Shown: positions 48,742 through 59,075 of the stretch, one piece after another
Layout of the letters: every line of letters starts with the position of its first letter
Numbering within the stretch: position 1 is the stretch's first letter
Origin: Pseudoalteromonas amylolytica
Lineage (GTDB): Bacteria > Pseudomonadota > Gammaproteobacteria > Enterobacterales > Alteromonadaceae
Assembly: GCF_001854605.1 (NCBI RefSeq)
Contig: NZ_MKJU01000022.1
Coordinates: 248,001 to 312,000, forward strand
Length of the DNA stretch: 64,000 bases
Reading direction: 5' to 3'
Translations under genes and position numbers: made by a program
The notes under the pieces: generated by a model
Told to the model about the DNA's origin: nothing
What the model saw: only the letters and a program-made list of their open reading frames with translations
The model's database searches: none

Positions 48742-49131
48742 TTAATGTAAAATATTGGGGCAGGCTAAACGAAACACTTCAATAGGTGCTTTGAACTCGC
48801 TGCCAAACTCGTTACGCATTACATAGTAGCCCTGCATTGTACCAAGCGGCGTATCGAGTACAGCTCCGCTGGTATATTTATAGCTTTCGCCAGGCCCAAT
48901 GGTGGGTGTTTCACCTACGACACCTTCACCTTCTACTTCGGTTTCCTTACCGTTTGCATCGGTGATAAGCCAATAGCGACTGTGTAACTTCGCATTACAC
49001 AAGCTATGGTTTTTAATTGTAATGGTATAGGCAAATACGTATTTGTCTTTTTCGGGCTGCGACTGGGCTTCTACGTAAAATGTTTCTACAGAAACCTTAA
49101 TCGGTGAGCCTATATTACTGCTTGTTGTCAT
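48742..49131 (-). CDS. apaG: ApaG (DUF525) protein
   Basis: A 129-residue beta-sandwich protein of the ApaG family with [27 protein letters not shown] and [25 protein letters not shown], the conserved strands. Its biochemical function is not established, but it is linked to Ap4A and stress phenotypes. It overlaps rsmA by 17 bp at the start and precedes apaH by 5 bp, as in E. coli. Confidence 0.94.
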   Translation of the reverse strand: MTTSSNIGSPIKVSVETFYVEAQSQPEKDKYVFAYTITIKNHSLCNAKLHSRYWLITDANGKETEVEGEGVVGETPTIGPGESYKYTSGAVLDTPLGTMQGYYVMRNEFGSEFKAPIEVFRLACPNILH

Positions 49132-49921
49132 ATATCCAGTTAGCTATATCAATAAATTGTGCAAGTGATAAATTTTCAGCACGTTTAGAGGCATCAATAC
49201 CTAATTGTTCCATTTCTTCACTGGTTAACAGGTTTGATAAGCTATTACGTAGTGTTTTACGACGCTGATTAAATGCCTCTAAACATACGGTGTTTAGTAT
49301 TTTGGTCGACTTAGCAGTGCGCTGCTCAGGCTTTTTGGGAATTAGGCGAATAACCGCCGAATCAACCTTAGGTGCTGGCTTAAAACACTCTGGTGGTACA
49401 TCAATGACCGGCATAGCATGGCAATAGTACTGTGTCATCACGCTCAAGCGACCGAAGGCTTTAGAGTCTGGGCCGGCAACCATGCGCTTAACGACTTCTT
49501 TTTGCAACATAAAATGCATGTGCTCAACATGGTCTGCAAACTCAAATAAATGAAATAGCAAAGGTGTTGATACGTTATATGGCAAGTTACCGAAGATCTT
49601 TAATTTCTCATCGCTTTTGATAAGGCTTGAAAAATCAAATTTCATCGCATCACCTTGATGCACCGTTAACTTGGGTCCCATAAAAGGATGGTGAATCAAA
49701 CGCTCAGCAAGATCTTTATCAAGCTCCACAACAGTTAATTGCCCACTTAAATCAACGACTGGCTCTGTAATTGCGCCAAGGCCAGGGCCTATTTCAACTA
49801 GGTTGTCAGTGGGCTTTGGGTCGATGGCAGTCACGATTTTATCGATGATCATGTCATCGTTTAGAAAGTTCTGGCCAAAACGTTTACGGGCGCGGTGCCC
49901 TAAATGTACTTTATCTGTCAT
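49115..49921 (-). CDS. rsmA: 16S rRNA (adenine1518-N6/adenine1519-N6)-dimethyltransferase
   Basis: A 268-residue Rossmann methyltransferase (KsgA). It has [11 protein letters not shown], the SAM motif [13 protein letters not shown], and the catalytic [14 protein letters not shown] (NxPY), with [15 protein letters not shown] in the C-terminal domain. It dimethylates two adenines in helix 45 late in 30S assembly. It overlaps pdxA by 4 bp and apaG by 17 bp. Confidence 0.96.
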   Translation of the reverse strand: MTDKVHLGHRARKRFGQNFLNDDMIIDKIVTAIDPKPTDNLVEIGPGLGAITEPVVDLSGQLTVVELDKDLAERLIHHPFMGPKLTVHQGDAMKFDFSSLIKSDEKLKIFGNLPYNVSTPLLFHLFEFADHVEHMHFMLQKEVVKRMVAGPDSKAFGRLSVMTQYYCHAMPVIDVPPECFKPAPKVDSAVIRLIPKKPEQRTAKSTKILNTVCLEAFNQRRKTLRNSLSNLLTSEEMEQLGIDASKRAENLSLAQFIDIANWIYDNKQ

Positions 49922-50910
49922 GAATTCTGTGCTTTTTCAGTGGCGAGCTTGATAGCTTCGCGGATCGCTAAGTCAAAACTACCCACCTCAATGTTATTGG
50001 TGGCGGCCAAATCTAGGGCCGTACCATGGTCAACAGAGGTGCGTATAAAGGGTAATCCTAGAGTGATATTAACCGAATTACCAAATCCTTTGTATTTTAA
50101 CACAGGTAAGCCTTGATCGTGATACATAGCGAGCACGGCATCTGCATTATCAAGATATTTCGCTTGAAATAGCGTGTCAGCGGGTAATGGGCCGATAAAA
50201 TTCATGCCTTGCTGGTTCAGCATTTGCAGGGTTGGCGAAATAGTGTCTATTTCTTCTCGGCCTAAATGGCCATCTTCACCAGCATGGGGGTTAAGTCCAC
50301 ATACCAACACTTTAGGCTGTTCAATGCCAAACTTATTCTGTAGATCGTGATGTAGAATAGACGCAACTTTGGCTAGGCGTTCTTTAGTAACGGCTCTGGA
50401 TACATACTCAAGCGGGATATGTGTTGTGACCAGTGCTACACGTAATCCTTCAGTTGCCAACATCATCACCACATCGGCGGTGCCTGATTGTTGTGCAAAG
50501 TACTCCGTATGGCCACTAAAAGAAATACCCGCTCGGTTGATAATGCCTTTATGAACAGGGCCTGTGACTACCGCATCAAATGTACCGTCCATATTCTTTT
50601 CAGATGCCAGACGCAGTGTTTCTAAAACATAAAGGCCATTTTTCTCATCTAACACACCCGGAGTGACCTCACCACCTTTATCAACTTGCATGTAGTACAA
50701 GCTGCCAGCCTCTGCCGGGGTGGCAGGCTGGCTGGGGTCAAATTCGATCATATTGACTGATAGCCCAAGTTGCGCGGCGCGTTGTTCCATCAAACTTTTG
50801 TCAACTACAGCAATCAGTTGCACGGGCCAGCTTTTTTGTACCAGCTTGATAACTAGATCTGGTCCAATTCCAGCGGGTTCGCCCGGTGTGATCGCAATTC
50901 TTAAGCTCAT
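49918..50910 (-). CDS. pdxA: 4-hydroxythreonine-4-phosphate dehydrogenase
   Basis: A 330-residue NAD-dependent, metal-requiring enzyme of vitamin B6 synthesis. It has [53 protein letters not shown] and the metal site [19 protein letters not shown]. It sits between surA and rsmA with 6 bp and a 4-bp overlap respectively, the standard order. Confidence 0.96.
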   Translation of the reverse strand: MSLRIAITPGEPAGIGPDLVIKLVQKSWPVQLIAVVDKSLMEQRAAQLGLSVNMIEFDPSQPATPAEAGSLYYMQVDKGGEVTPGVLDEKNGLYVLETLRLASEKNMDGTFDAVVTGPVHKGIINRAGISFSGHTEYFAQQSGTADVVMMLATEGLRVALVTTHIPLEYVSRAVTKERLAKVASILHHDLQNKFGIEQPKVLVCGLNPHAGEDGHLGREEIDTISPTLQMLNQQGMNFIGPLPADTLFQAKYLDNADAVLAMYHDQGLPVLKYKGFGNSVNITLGLPFIRTSVDHGTALDLAATNNIEVGSFDLAIREAIKLATEKAQNS

Positions 50911-50916
50911 AATTAC

Positions 50917-52209
50917 TTACTCATCAGGGAAGATATCAATATGGGCTTGCTCTCTTATTTCGCTTTGCCACTTGAATGCTTCTTCTTTGAACTTACGGTT
51001 GTACAGCAAGCCATGAGCGCGGTTCAGTTTAGCCTGCTCGGTTTTGTCTGCTACACGTTTATCAAGCAACTGCACGATGTGCCAACCAAATGAGCTTCTA
51101 AAAGGTTCGCTGATTTCATCTTTTTCAAGCGATAATAGGGTGTCTCTAAATGCAGGCACATAAGTTGTTGGGTCTGTCCAGTCATATTCACCCCCTTTAA
51201 GGGCTGAGCCTGGGTCCTCTGAATGCTCTTTCGCTAATTCAGCAAAATCCGCTTTCCCCGCCCGTATGTCAGTAACAAAACCTGAGAGCATCTCTTTTGC
51301 TTTTTCTTCACTGAGAATGATAGATGGCTTAATCAAGATATGACGAGAGCGAACCTCTGTTGTTTCAACAACTTGACGACCACGAATATCTTGCACTTTC
51401 AAAATATGAAACCCTGCGCCTGAGCGAACAGGACCGATGATTTCATCTTTTTTCTTACCTTTGATTGCTTCGGCGAATAAAGAAGGCATTTCGTTAATAC
51501 TCATCCATCCTAACTGACCGCCCTCAAGTGCTTTTGGACCACTTGATGATGCAATAGCAATACGTTTAAAGTCTCTACCTTCATTAAGAAATTCAATAAC
51601 TTTGTCTGCGCGTGTTCTCGCGTCTTCGATTTCTTCCGGCGTTGCTTTATTTGGGATCTTGACCAAAATATGACCCAAATCAAATTCCTCGGCGCTACCG
51701 GTTTGCTCAGAAAGTATTTTTTGCAAGTTAGCAATTTCGCGAGGGCTAATGTAAATGCGACGGTCAACGTTCGCTCTTCGTACTTGGCCTATGGTAATCT
51801 CTTTACGAATTTGCTCACGGTACTCTTGAAAGTTTTCACCACTACTTTCAACTGTTTTTCTTAAATCTGCAATGGTTCCGCCTTGATCTTGCGCGATACT
51901 AGCAAGCGTTTGATCAAGTTGTGCATCGGAGATTTCCATCCCCATTCGCTCTCCAAGTTGAAGCATGAGTGTTTGATCGACAAGACGGTCAAGGGCTTGA
52001 ATACGTAAGGTTTTATCAGAGGGAAGCTCGGTGTTTTGTTGCTTCGCTTGTTCTTTTACTCGCTGGATAATCTGATCTACTTCACTTTGTAGAATCACAC
52101 CATCGTTTACGGTAGCGACTACTTTATCAATTTGCACTCGCTCAGCGAGTGCGTGTTGGTTGATGCTCATCCCGAATAGGGCAACCAATAACAGCTTTTT
52201 AAAATTCAT
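50917..52209 (-). CDS. surA: Periplasmic peptidyl-prolyl isomerase and chaperone SurA
   Basis: A 430-residue protein with a signal peptide (about 1-22, LFGMSINQHALA), an N-terminal chaperone domain (to about 165) and two parvulin domains (about 170-275, with FDLGHILVKIP, and about 285-385, with VRSRHILIKPS). It escorts outer-membrane proteins such as LptD to the BAM complex. It lies 17 bp downstream of lptD, so chaperone and client are made together. Confidence 0.95.
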   Translation of the reverse strand: MNFKKLLLVALFGMSINQHALAERVQIDKVVATVNDGVILQSEVDQIIQRVKEQAKQQNTELPSDKTLRIQALDRLVDQTLMLQLGERMGMEISDAQLDQTLASIAQDQGGTIADLRKTVESSGENFQEYREQIRKEITIGQVRRANVDRRIYISPREIANLQKILSEQTGSAEEFDLGHILVKIPNKATPEEIEDARTRADKVIEFLNEGRDFKRIAIASSSGPKALEGGQLGWMSINEMPSLFAEAIKGKKKDEIIGPVRSGAGFHILKVQDIRGRQVVETTEVRSRHILIKPSIILSEEKAKEMLSGFVTDIRAGKADFAELAKEHSEDPGSALKGGEYDWTDPTTYVPAFRDTLLSLEKDEISEPFRSSFGWHIVQLLDKRVADKTEQAKLNRAHGLLYNRKFKEEAFKWQSEIREQAHIDIFPDE

Positions 52210-52225
52210 AATGTTCTAATATTTA

Positions 52226-54472
52226 TTAATTATTTAAAAAATAAGGGCGTCGATAATTAAATAGTCCCTGTTGCAGAACTTGTTCAATATCATAATTTGA
52301 CTTGCCGCCAAGGCCTTTAAGCACAAAGCTAATACCTATACTTGAGTCAAATTGCGCATCGTTTTGATTAATTGTGCGATTTAAATCTGTTTCTATTTGC
52401 CTTTTACCCGTAATTTGAACGGCCCAGCAACAGCTTTCATAGCGTATCCCAGCAAACACTTCAACGCTACGCGAGGTGGTTAAGTCTCTGTGATAGCTAG
52501 CAACTACCTGCCAATTGTCATTTATTGGTAAACTAGCAAACATACCAGCTTGATCAATTTCATATCCTGAGACATCACTGGCATAACGATGGTTCAATTG
52601 AACTAACTTATTGTTGTCACCTTTATAATCCAGTGTTGTATGAGATTCAATGAGTTCTTTTGCGTCGGCGTCGTACTGAATACCTGCAGAGAAGTACCAA
52701 CGTCTGTGCCAATGTATCATGGTTTCGGCTGCAAACAAGGCATTATAATTTGTTTGACCGTCAAGGCTCTGTGCGCTTGGCTTAACATCATCTTCCAAAT
52801 AGATAATTTGTCCTGCGCTGAAATTGAACCTCTCTAGATTCTTGTCATCGAACAAGCGTGTCGTCGCACCTAATGTGATCTGGTTGGCTTGCGCGATTCT
52901 GTCTACACCAGAAAACCGTTGTTCGCGGAACAAACCGTAAAAGTCATCCTGCGTTTTGGTGGTATCATATAAGCCGATACTCCGTTGGTCACGCTCTGGG
53001 GTATATAAATACTGCATTTGTGGCTCTAAGGTTTGAGTGCCATTTTCAAAAAGCATACTGTCACGTTCAAAATTAAGTTGCGTATGCACCCTAACTTTAG
53101 GCAAGGTGCGCGTGACGTCACCTGCAAATTGCGTATTGTGTAAATCACCTTCTTGCTTATAGCGTGTGTGTAACAGGCTAACTTCACCAAGTAATGACCA
53201 TGCGTAATCGCTAATTTTATAACTGGCTTTCGGTTCGATATGAAAGCGTGTCGCTTGTTCAATCAAAAGCGTTTTGTTGCGAAAGTGACTTAGTTCACCT
53301 TGCAGATTAAAATCTAAGCCTAACATGTTGTAAGCGTAGCGATTCCGCCAGCTAATTTGCGGCAAGGCGGCATACGATTCAGTATGATCACCTAAAACTT
53401 CGAAATTCTGTAATTTAATGTCTGCGAGCCATTGCTCGCCGAGATAGCTCAGGATGCCGGTTCTATCAAGTTGAGTCCCTGTTTCACTTGCATAGTCTGA
53501 CGTCAGGTCGGTCAGATAGTTATCATCACTGACATTTGTGATATCAAGGCTCAAGCGCCAGTTGTTACTTAAATAGCTTTGTTGGTTCCAGTGAACCAAA
53601 TAACGCTCGCCAAGCGTAGGCTCGGAATCATCCTTTTCAAGATATTCTATCCCGAGGAGACCCGAGTGATGTTCGGTTAAATACCTAAACTCACTGATAA
53701 GCTGCACACCCTGATTTGACATGTATCTCGGCGACAAGGTGGCGTCATAGTTTGGCGCAATATTCCAGTAATAAGGTAGTACCACCTCTAACCCATAGCG
53801 GCTCGATGGTGCAATTTTTGGCATCAATAGCCCTGATTTACGTCGATCGTCTATGGGAAATGTGAAATAGGGGATATATAACACTGGTGTATCAAGGATT
53901 TTTAGCACTGCGTTGTGTGTCTCACCCCAACCATCTTGTCTCGATAAGATGATGTCATCGGCTTCAAGCGCCCAAAATGGTTTATCAGAAGGACACGTCG
54001 TAAAACTGGAATTGAACAATGAAATTTTTTCGCCTGAGGCTGAGAACTTTTCAGCCCCGCCACGACCAAGTTGTTTTGTTAATTGGTAGTCAGCACCAAG
54101 TAAGCTAATTTCATTATCATTTAAATCTGCGTATAGCGCGTTGGCTTTTACATCGGTGAATGAGTCTCGGTAGCGCAGAGGGCCTGTGGCATTGAGTAGG
54201 CTTTGTTTTTTATCAATGAGTGCGCTGCTGGCAAATAACGACATCTTGTTGGTATTAATCACCACATTACCCGAAAACTCAGCGCTCTCTTTGCCTTGCA
54301 TTTCGACGTCATCAGCTTGAATATCAATTGCATTGTTTGGTAATGAGCTCAGTGGTTGCCATGGTTGCGGTTGCAAAAATTGTCCACATAATTGTGATGT
54401 AGACTCTGATGCAGCCACCGCATTGGCATTGGCCAATACGACGCAGACGATTGCAGCCCATGTTTTGCTCAT
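52226..54472 (-). CDS. lptD: LPS-assembly outer-membrane protein LptD
   Basis: A 748-residue outer-membrane protein. It has a signal peptide (about 1-21), an N-terminal jellyroll (about 45-180, with IQADDVEMQGKESAEFSGNV) and a C-terminal 26-strand barrel. The four cysteines needed for the interdomain disulfides are present: Cys29, Cys160, and the pair Cys681-682 (ESCCW). It inserts LPS into the outer leaflet with LptE. It heads the lptD-surA-pdxA-rsmA-apaG-apaH operon and is divergent from amgK across 87 bp. No sigma-E-type promoter was obvious in that gap. Confidence 0.95.
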   Translation of the reverse strand: MSKTWAAIVCVVLANANAVAASESTSQLCGQFLQPQPWQPLSSLPNNAIDIQADDVEMQGKESAEFSGNVVINTNKMSLFASSALIDKKQSLLNATGPLRYRDSFTDVKANALYADLNDNEISLLGADYQLTKQLGRGGAEKFSASGEKISLFNSSFTTCPSDKPFWALEADDIILSRQDGWGETHNAVLKILDTPVLYIPYFTFPIDDRRKSGLLMPKIAPSSRYGLEVVLPYYWNIAPNYDATLSPRYMSNQGVQLISEFRYLTEHHSGLLGIEYLEKDDSEPTLGERYLVHWNQQSYLSNNWRLSLDITNVSDDNYLTDLTSDYASETGTQLDRTGILSYLGEQWLADIKLQNFEVLGDHTESYAALPQISWRNRYAYNMLGLDFNLQGELSHFRNKTLLIEQATRFHIEPKASYKISDYAWSLLGEVSLLHTRYKQEGDLHNTQFAGDVTRTLPKVRVHTQLNFERDSMLFENGTQTLEPQMQYLYTPERDQRSIGLYDTTKTQDDFYGLFREQRFSGVDRIAQANQITLGATTRLFDDKNLERFNFSAGQIIYLEDDVKPSAQSLDGQTNYNALFAAETMIHWHRRWYFSAGIQYDADAKELIESHTTLDYKGDNNKLVQLNHRYASDVSGYEIDQAGMFASLPINDNWQVVASYHRDLTTSRSVEVFAGIRYESCCWAVQITGKRQIETDLNRTINQNDAQFDSSIGISFVLKGLGGKSNYDIEQVLQQGLFNYRRPYFLNN

Positions 54473-54559
54473 TTATTAACCTTGAACGCCGTTATTTATA
54501 TTAAGCAAGACATGATAAAGTAAAACTTAGTGAAATACAGTAATTAAGAGTGGAATTTT

Positions 54560-55573
54560 GTGACAAATAAGCAAAATAGACAGAGCCTGTACGAAGGCTT
54601 TTTAAACTCGTACTTTGGTAATTGTGGTTACCAATACAGCGCAATTACCAGTGATGCAAGCTTTCGCTGTTATCACCGAGTGGTATCTGCACAGCACAGT
54701 TACATTTTAATGGACTCAGACCCTGATAAGTTAGACAATCGGCCTTTTGTTGAGTTGAATCGCTGCTTTACGCAAGCTGGCCTAAAGGTGCCAAATATTT
54801 TGCATATTGATATGGATAGTGGCCTTATGCTTTTAGAAGACCTTGGTTCGAAGCATCTAGCTGATAGGCTTGATGATCAGACGCGAATGCAAGACTATCA
54901 AGAAATAATTGCATTGCTTCCTCGTATCGCCAGTACACCGGCTTCTGATTTTATGAAGCCGTATGATGGCCAATTTATCAACATGGAATTAGACATTTTC
55001 TGGCAGTGGTTGATTGGCGATTGGTTGAAGTTAGATGAGCGCAATTTGCCTGTCACGCAGTGGACGACACTGAAAAAGCAATTAATTGATGCGATGCTTG
55101 CACAGCCTCAGGTAACTATGCATCGCGACTTTCATAGCAGAAATATCATGAATGTAAGTGGAGAATGGGCACTTATTGACTATCAGGATGCAGTGCAAGG
55201 GCCAGTCACTTATGACGCAGTATCCTTACTTAGGGATTGTTATTTTAAGTTGCCACAAGCTGAATTTAACATGCTCCAAAGCGCCAGCTTTGCAAAGCTG
55301 GATGAGGCAAACTTGTTACCACACATGACATTTGAGCAGTACCAAAGATACTTTGATATGACAGGAATACAGCGACACCTCAAAGCAGCAGGAATATTTT
55401 GCCGTTTGCTGTTACGCGATGGCAAAGCCGGGTATCTGCAAAACATACTTCCAACCTTGCAATATATCCATGATGTAGCGAAATGTTACGAGTCGTTTCA
55501 GTGGCTTGCAACTTGGTTACGGCATGACATAATGCCAAAAGTCGAAGCTAAGTTGAGTTATCAAACAGTATGA
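54560..55573 (+). CDS. amgK: N-acetylmuramate/N-acetylglucosamine anomeric kinase
   Basis: A 337-residue aminoglycoside-phosphotransferase-fold kinase. Catalytic loop MHRDFHSRNIMN (HxDxxxxN) and metal motif IDYQDAVQGPVTYDAVSLLRD match AmgK. It phosphorylates MurNAc at the anomeric carbon in the MurNAc recycling route that bypasses de novo UDP-MurNAc synthesis. GTG 54560 is the start, with GAGTGGA upstream. It overlaps murU by 4 bp. This order beside lptD is the same as in Pseudomonas. Confidence 0.93.
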   Translation: MTNKQNRQSLYEGFLNSYFGNCGYQYSAITSDASFRCYHRVVSAQHSYILMDSDPDKLDNRPFVELNRCFTQAGLKVPNILHIDMDSGLMLLEDLGSKHLADRLDDQTRMQDYQEIIALLPRIASTPASDFMKPYDGQFINMELDIFWQWLIGDWLKLDERNLPVTQWTTLKKQLIDAMLAQPQVTMHRDFHSRNIMNVSGEWALIDYQDAVQGPVTYDAVSLLRDCYFKLPQAEFNMLQSASFAKLDEANLLPHMTFEQYQRYFDMTGIQRHLKAAGIFCRLLLRDGKAGYLQNILPTLQYIHDVAKCYESFQWLATWLRHDIMPKVEAKLSYQTV

Positions 55574-56238
55574 AAGCCATGATCCTTGCGGCTGGACGCG
55601 GGAAGCGAATGATGCCACTGACCGCTGATTTACCCAAACCAATGTTGCCGGTTGCAGGCCGCCCATTACTCGAATATCACATAGAGCGCCTACGTAATGC
55701 GGGCATTACACAGATAGTGATCAACCTCGCGTGGCAAGGTGAGAAAATCGTTCAGCATTTTGGTGATGGCAGTGCATTTGGTGTACACATCCACTACAGT
55801 TATGAACCGCAAGAGGGGCTCGAAACCGCCGGTGGAATACGCAATGCACTAGATGTATTAAGCGAATGTGATGATACTTTCATTGTGATTAATGGCGATA
55901 TATTTACTGATTATGATGTGAGCGCTTTAACGCAACTGGCGCTGGGTGAGCAAGAGGCTCATATCGTATTGGTTGAGAATCCAGCACATAATCCTCAAGG
56001 TGACTTTCGTTTGGCTCATCAACCACTGAATGAGCAGCGTTACACCTTTGCCGGTATTGGCTTATATCACAGCTCTTTTTTCAGGCAGTTGGCACCTGGC
56101 TTTACTCCTTTGGGGCCAATGTTAAGAGAGGCACTTGAGCAAGGGCATGTATCAACGGAGCTTTATTTAGGGCTATGGAGTGACATAGGTACACCCGAGC
56201 GTTTATCTGAAATTAATAGCATGTGGGAGCAACAATAA
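55570..56238 (+). CDS. murU: N-acetylmuramate alpha-1-phosphate uridylyltransferase
   Basis: A 222-residue nucleotidyltransferase. It has MILAAGRGKRMMPLTADLPKPMLPV for nucleotide binding, EGLETAGGIRNAL and NGDIFTDYD for the metal Asp. It makes UDP-MurNAc from AmgK's product. It overlaps both neighbours: ATG in amgK's last codon, and its TAA shares one base with the djlA start (TAATG). Confidence 0.93.
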   Translation: MKAMILAAGRGKRMMPLTADLPKPMLPVAGRPLLEYHIERLRNAGITQIVINLAWQGEKIVQHFGDGSAFGVHIHYSYEPQEGLETAGGIRNALDVLSECDDTFIVINGDIFTDYDVSALTQLALGEQEAHIVLVENPAHNPQGDFRLAHQPLNEQRYTFAGIGLYHSSFFRQLAPGFTPLGPMLREALEQGHVSTELYLGLWSDIGTPERLSEINSMWEQQ

Positions 56239-57095
56239 TGTGGGGTAAACTGCTTGGTACGTGCTTTGGATTTATGTTTGGACGCTGGGTAGGGGCGATT
56301 TTGGGCTTCTGGCTTGGTCATATGTTTGACAAAAGTTTAAAGCAAAATTTTGATAAGGTAGGTGGTTTCCAAGGGTTCTTTAGTGGTGATGATTTACATC
56401 AACGCCAAGCGCTATTTTTCTCTAGCTGTTTTGCGGTTATGGGGCATATTGCCAAGTCAAATGGGCGGGTGAGCGAAATTCACATTCAGGCCGCATCGGT
56501 GTTTATGGATGAAATGGGCCTACATGGCGAAAATAGACAAGAAGCTCAAAATGCTTTTCGTGCGGGTAAAAGCGCCGATTTCCAATTAAAAGAAGCAATC
56601 AGCGACTTTAAAGACGTATTTGCACGTCGCTATGATTTATTGCAGTTGTTCTTAGAAATTCAAATTCAAATGGCCTTTTCAGACGGCCACTTAGCGGCTC
56701 AAGAAAAGCAGTTGTTGCAAAAAGTGAGTCAATATTTGGGGATCTCCGCAACGCATTTCCAGTTTATCCTTAAGCGATATCAGGCAGAGTTTAGTTTTCG
56801 TCAGCAGCGAGCCCAAGAACAAAGCCAGCAAAATGGCCAACAACGGAGTCACTATCAGCAAAAACAACCCCCTAGCAATGAAGGCACCTTTTCTAAATCT
56901 CAGGCACTGGCGGTATTGGGATTGGGAAATGACGCGACCGAAAAAGATATTAAGCGCGCGTACCGCAAGCTGATGGCTCAGCATCACCCCGATAAATTGG
57001 TGTCACAGGGTTTACCTGAGCACATGATGGAGGTGGCTAAACGCAAAAGCCAAGATATTCAGTCCGCTTACGAGTTCTTGAAAAAAGCAAGCTGA
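56238..57095 (+). CDS. djlA: Membrane-anchored J-domain co-chaperone DjlA
   Basis: A 285-residue protein. It has a glycine-rich N-terminal membrane helix (about 2-28, with GFMFGRWVGAILGFWLGHMF), a TerB-like domain (about 50-180), a Gln-rich linker and a C-terminal J domain (about 220-285) with the HPD motif in AQHHPDKL that stimulates DnaK. ATG 56238 overlaps the murU stop. It abuts the stop of the convergent DUF3530 gene with no spacer. Confidence 0.94.
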   Translation: MWGKLLGTCFGFMFGRWVGAILGFWLGHMFDKSLKQNFDKVGGFQGFFSGDDLHQRQALFFSSCFAVMGHIAKSNGRVSEIHIQAASVFMDEMGLHGENRQEAQNAFRAGKSADFQLKEAISDFKDVFARRYDLLQLFLEIQIQMAFSDGHLAAQEKQLLQKVSQYLGISATHFQFILKRYQAEFSFRQQRAQEQSQQNGQQRSHYQQKQPPSNEGTFSKSQALAVLGLGNDATEKDIKRAYRKLMAQHHPDKLVSQGLPEHMMEVAKRKSQDIQSAYEFLKKAS

Positions 57096-57941
57096 TCACA
57101 AGCGTCGTAAGAAACCGTTAAGCTCCTTTCTCAAACGCTGGTGCTGCATCGGTTCATTGCTTGCGCCAAAGAGTTCACGTTGGCGGTAATCATACTTGTT
57201 ATTGCGTTTGACCCAACGCATTCTTTGCTGTGCGTTGTCTAGTAGGGTCTGATTATCTTGTGAATAGACAATGTCTAAAAGTGGCGGACCAACCAAAGAA
57301 AGAACCGCTGGCAAGTGTTTATTTCTTTTGATATTAGGGAGTTGTGCACTAAGGGTGATTAGGGCATCAATTTCAATGTCTGGCAAAGCTGCTAAGTGTT
57401 CTGAAAACACCCCCGCACTGGTTCCGGCTGCAATAACAACAAATTGTTGCTCAGAGTTCAAATCTAGGGTTTGCTGCAACGCCTCAAAGCTTGCCAGCAA
57501 GTGCTCTTTATATTCGTCTAACATCGCCTCTGACCAAGGGCCTTGGTATTCAGATGTATTACCCTGCGCACTGTCGTCGGGTGTAAACATCCCTGCCTGC
57601 CAATTCAGCTCTGGAGTTTGAATTGCATAGGTATCAAAGCCATCATCTGTGAGGGCTTGAGAAAGGTAGCCCAGACCGTGGGGTGATAATGGTCCTTGGT
57701 CTGCGCCTGGCAGCATAACAACAACACCACGTTTTATCGCACTCATATAGGGAGAAAATAACGCTAGTACTTTGCCTTGATCAGTTTCTAGCTCGATAAG
57801 TTGCTTAGCAAAGTATTTATTGAGGTCACCTTGCTCTACGTTGGTTCGAGCCGGTGGCATAATAAATTGTGCAGATTCTGCACGGCTATAACTGCTTGTC
57901 GTTACAAGGATTATGCTTAAAACTAGCAAAATAAACTTCAT
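57096..57941 (-). CDS. DUF3530 exported alpha/beta-hydrolase-like protein
   Basis: A 281-residue protein with a signal peptide (about 1-21) and a DUF3530 domain. The segment VVVMLPGADQGP could be the oxyanion-hole side, and VIAAGTSAGVF contains the nucleophile-elbow-like GTSAG. Alpha/beta-hydrolase activity is possible, but no substrate is known. The C-terminal VKRNNKYDYRQRELFG and basic tail match family members. It is convergent with djlA. Confidence 0.8.
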   Translation of the reverse strand: MKFILLVLSIILVTTSSYSRAESAQFIMPPARTNVEQGDLNKYFAKQLIELETDQGKVLALFSPYMSAIKRGVVVMLPGADQGPLSPHGLGYLSQALTDDGFDTYAIQTPELNWQAGMFTPDDSAQGNTSEYQGPWSEAMLDEYKEHLLASFEALQQTLDLNSEQQFVVIAAGTSAGVFSEHLAALPDIEIDALITLSAQLPNIKRNKHLPAVLSLVGPPLLDIVYSQDNQTLLDNAQQRMRWVKRNNKYDYRQRELFGASNEPMQHQRLRKELNGFLRRL

Positions 57942-58103
57942 AACAATGTGTTTGAAAATTGGCTCATATCAGTGTATCGGCAGCAGCGCGATTTTATTTA
58001 ATCAAATTACCTTACTCTGAATATTGCAGTCATCGCTTTATGGCGCTGTTTGCTAGCATCATTTTCCGTTAGACTAAGCCCAAATTAAAGATGGAGTAGA
58101 TAA

Positions 58104-59039
58104 GTGACAAAGCATTGTGATTCCAAAAGAGACTATGTTTGGTTATTTTTGAAAGGGGCCGGAATGGGCGCTGCGGATGTTGTACCAGGTGTGTCCGGCG
58201 GTACTATCGCGTTTATAACTGGAATATATTCACGTTTTTTACATGCCATAAAAAGCGTGGATTTAGCCGCGCTGGGCATACTTAAAAACGATGGTATAAA
58301 AGCGTGCTGGCGTCATATTGACGGCTCTTTTCTGTTGGCTGTATTTGCTGGCTTAATAACAAGTGCAGCATCGTTAGCAAAGTTAATCACGTATTTGTTA
58401 GCTAATCATCAGATCTTGGTGTGGTCATTTTTCTTTGGGTTGATCGTGGCGTCGTTTATTCATGTGGCTAAGCAAGTCACTCATTGGCGTTGGCAAACGA
58501 TACTAAGTTGCTTTTTAGGAGCAGTGATCGCTTTTGTGATTACGACACTGGCACCAAGTGAAGCTCAACCCCACTGGTGGATGTTTTTTGTTGCTGGTGC
58601 AATCGCGGTGTGCGCCATGATTTTACCCGGTATTTCGGGCAGTTTTATTTTGTTGCTTCTCGGTATGTACGGGCATGTGCTTAAAGCTGTCACACAAAAA
58701 GAGTTGCTGTTGGTGGGCCTATTCTTGATGGGGTGTGTGGTAGGGCTGATGGCTTTTTCTCGTTTTCTATCTTGGTTATTGGATAGGTACCAACAGGTAA
58801 CATTTTCATTGCTAGCAGGGTTTTTATTGGGATCGTTGAATTTACTCTGGCCTTGGAAAACAGTGATATCAACTTACATCAACTCCAGTGGCATCGAAAA
58901 GCCCCTGTTGCAGCAAAATGTGAGTCCAATGGAGTTTGCTGCTGTAACTGGTATGGCACCACAAACTGGAATATGCATTGCGCTGGCAGTGGCTGGACTA
59001 TTACTGATTCTAGCGATTGAAAAGCTCACCAATGATTAA
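58104..59039 (+). CDS. DUF368 protein, probable undecaprenyl-phosphate translocase
   Basis: A 311-residue membrane protein with about eight helices and the two matching half-repeats GAADVVPGVSGGTIAFITGIY and AMILPGISGSFILLLLGMYGH, characteristic of DUF368. Family members (PopT in Staphylococcus; a Vibrio cholerae homologue) return undecaprenyl phosphate across the inner membrane, and the Vibrio one matters at alkaline pH. It starts at GTG 58104, with GGAG about 9 bases upstream. nhaD follows on the same strand after a 32-bp palindrome. Confidence 0.9.
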   Translation: MTKHCDSKRDYVWLFLKGAGMGAADVVPGVSGGTIAFITGIYSRFLHAIKSVDLAALGILKNDGIKACWRHIDGSFLLAVFAGLITSAASLAKLITYLLANHQILVWSFFFGLIVASFIHVAKQVTHWRWQTILSCFLGAVIAFVITTLAPSEAQPHWWMFFVAGAIAVCAMILPGISGSFILLLLGMYGHVLKAVTQKELLLVGLFLMGCVVGLMAFSRFLSWLLDRYQQVTFSLLAGFLLGSLNLLWPWKTVISTYINSSGIEKPLLQQNVSPMEFAAVTGMAPQTGICIALAVAGLLLILAIEKLTND

Positions 59040-59043
59040 TTTT

Positions 59044-59075
59044 AAGCGACCAACATAATATTATGTTGGTCGCTT
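59044..59075. terminator. 32-bp perfect palindrome after the DUF368 gene
   Basis: Each half is AAGCGACCAACATAAT read on opposite strands, giving 16 bp of uninterrupted symmetry. It begins 5 bp after the stop. It would form a strong hairpin, but only CTTGTGCCTTTG follows, with no proper T-run, so a terminator or an mRNA 3'-end stabiliser are both possible. Confidence 0.6.

Noticed and set aside
54473..54559. A sigma-E promoter for lptD-surA, expected from E. coli.
   Set aside because: No convincing GGAACTT plus TCAAA-type pair could be read in the short lptD/amgK gap.
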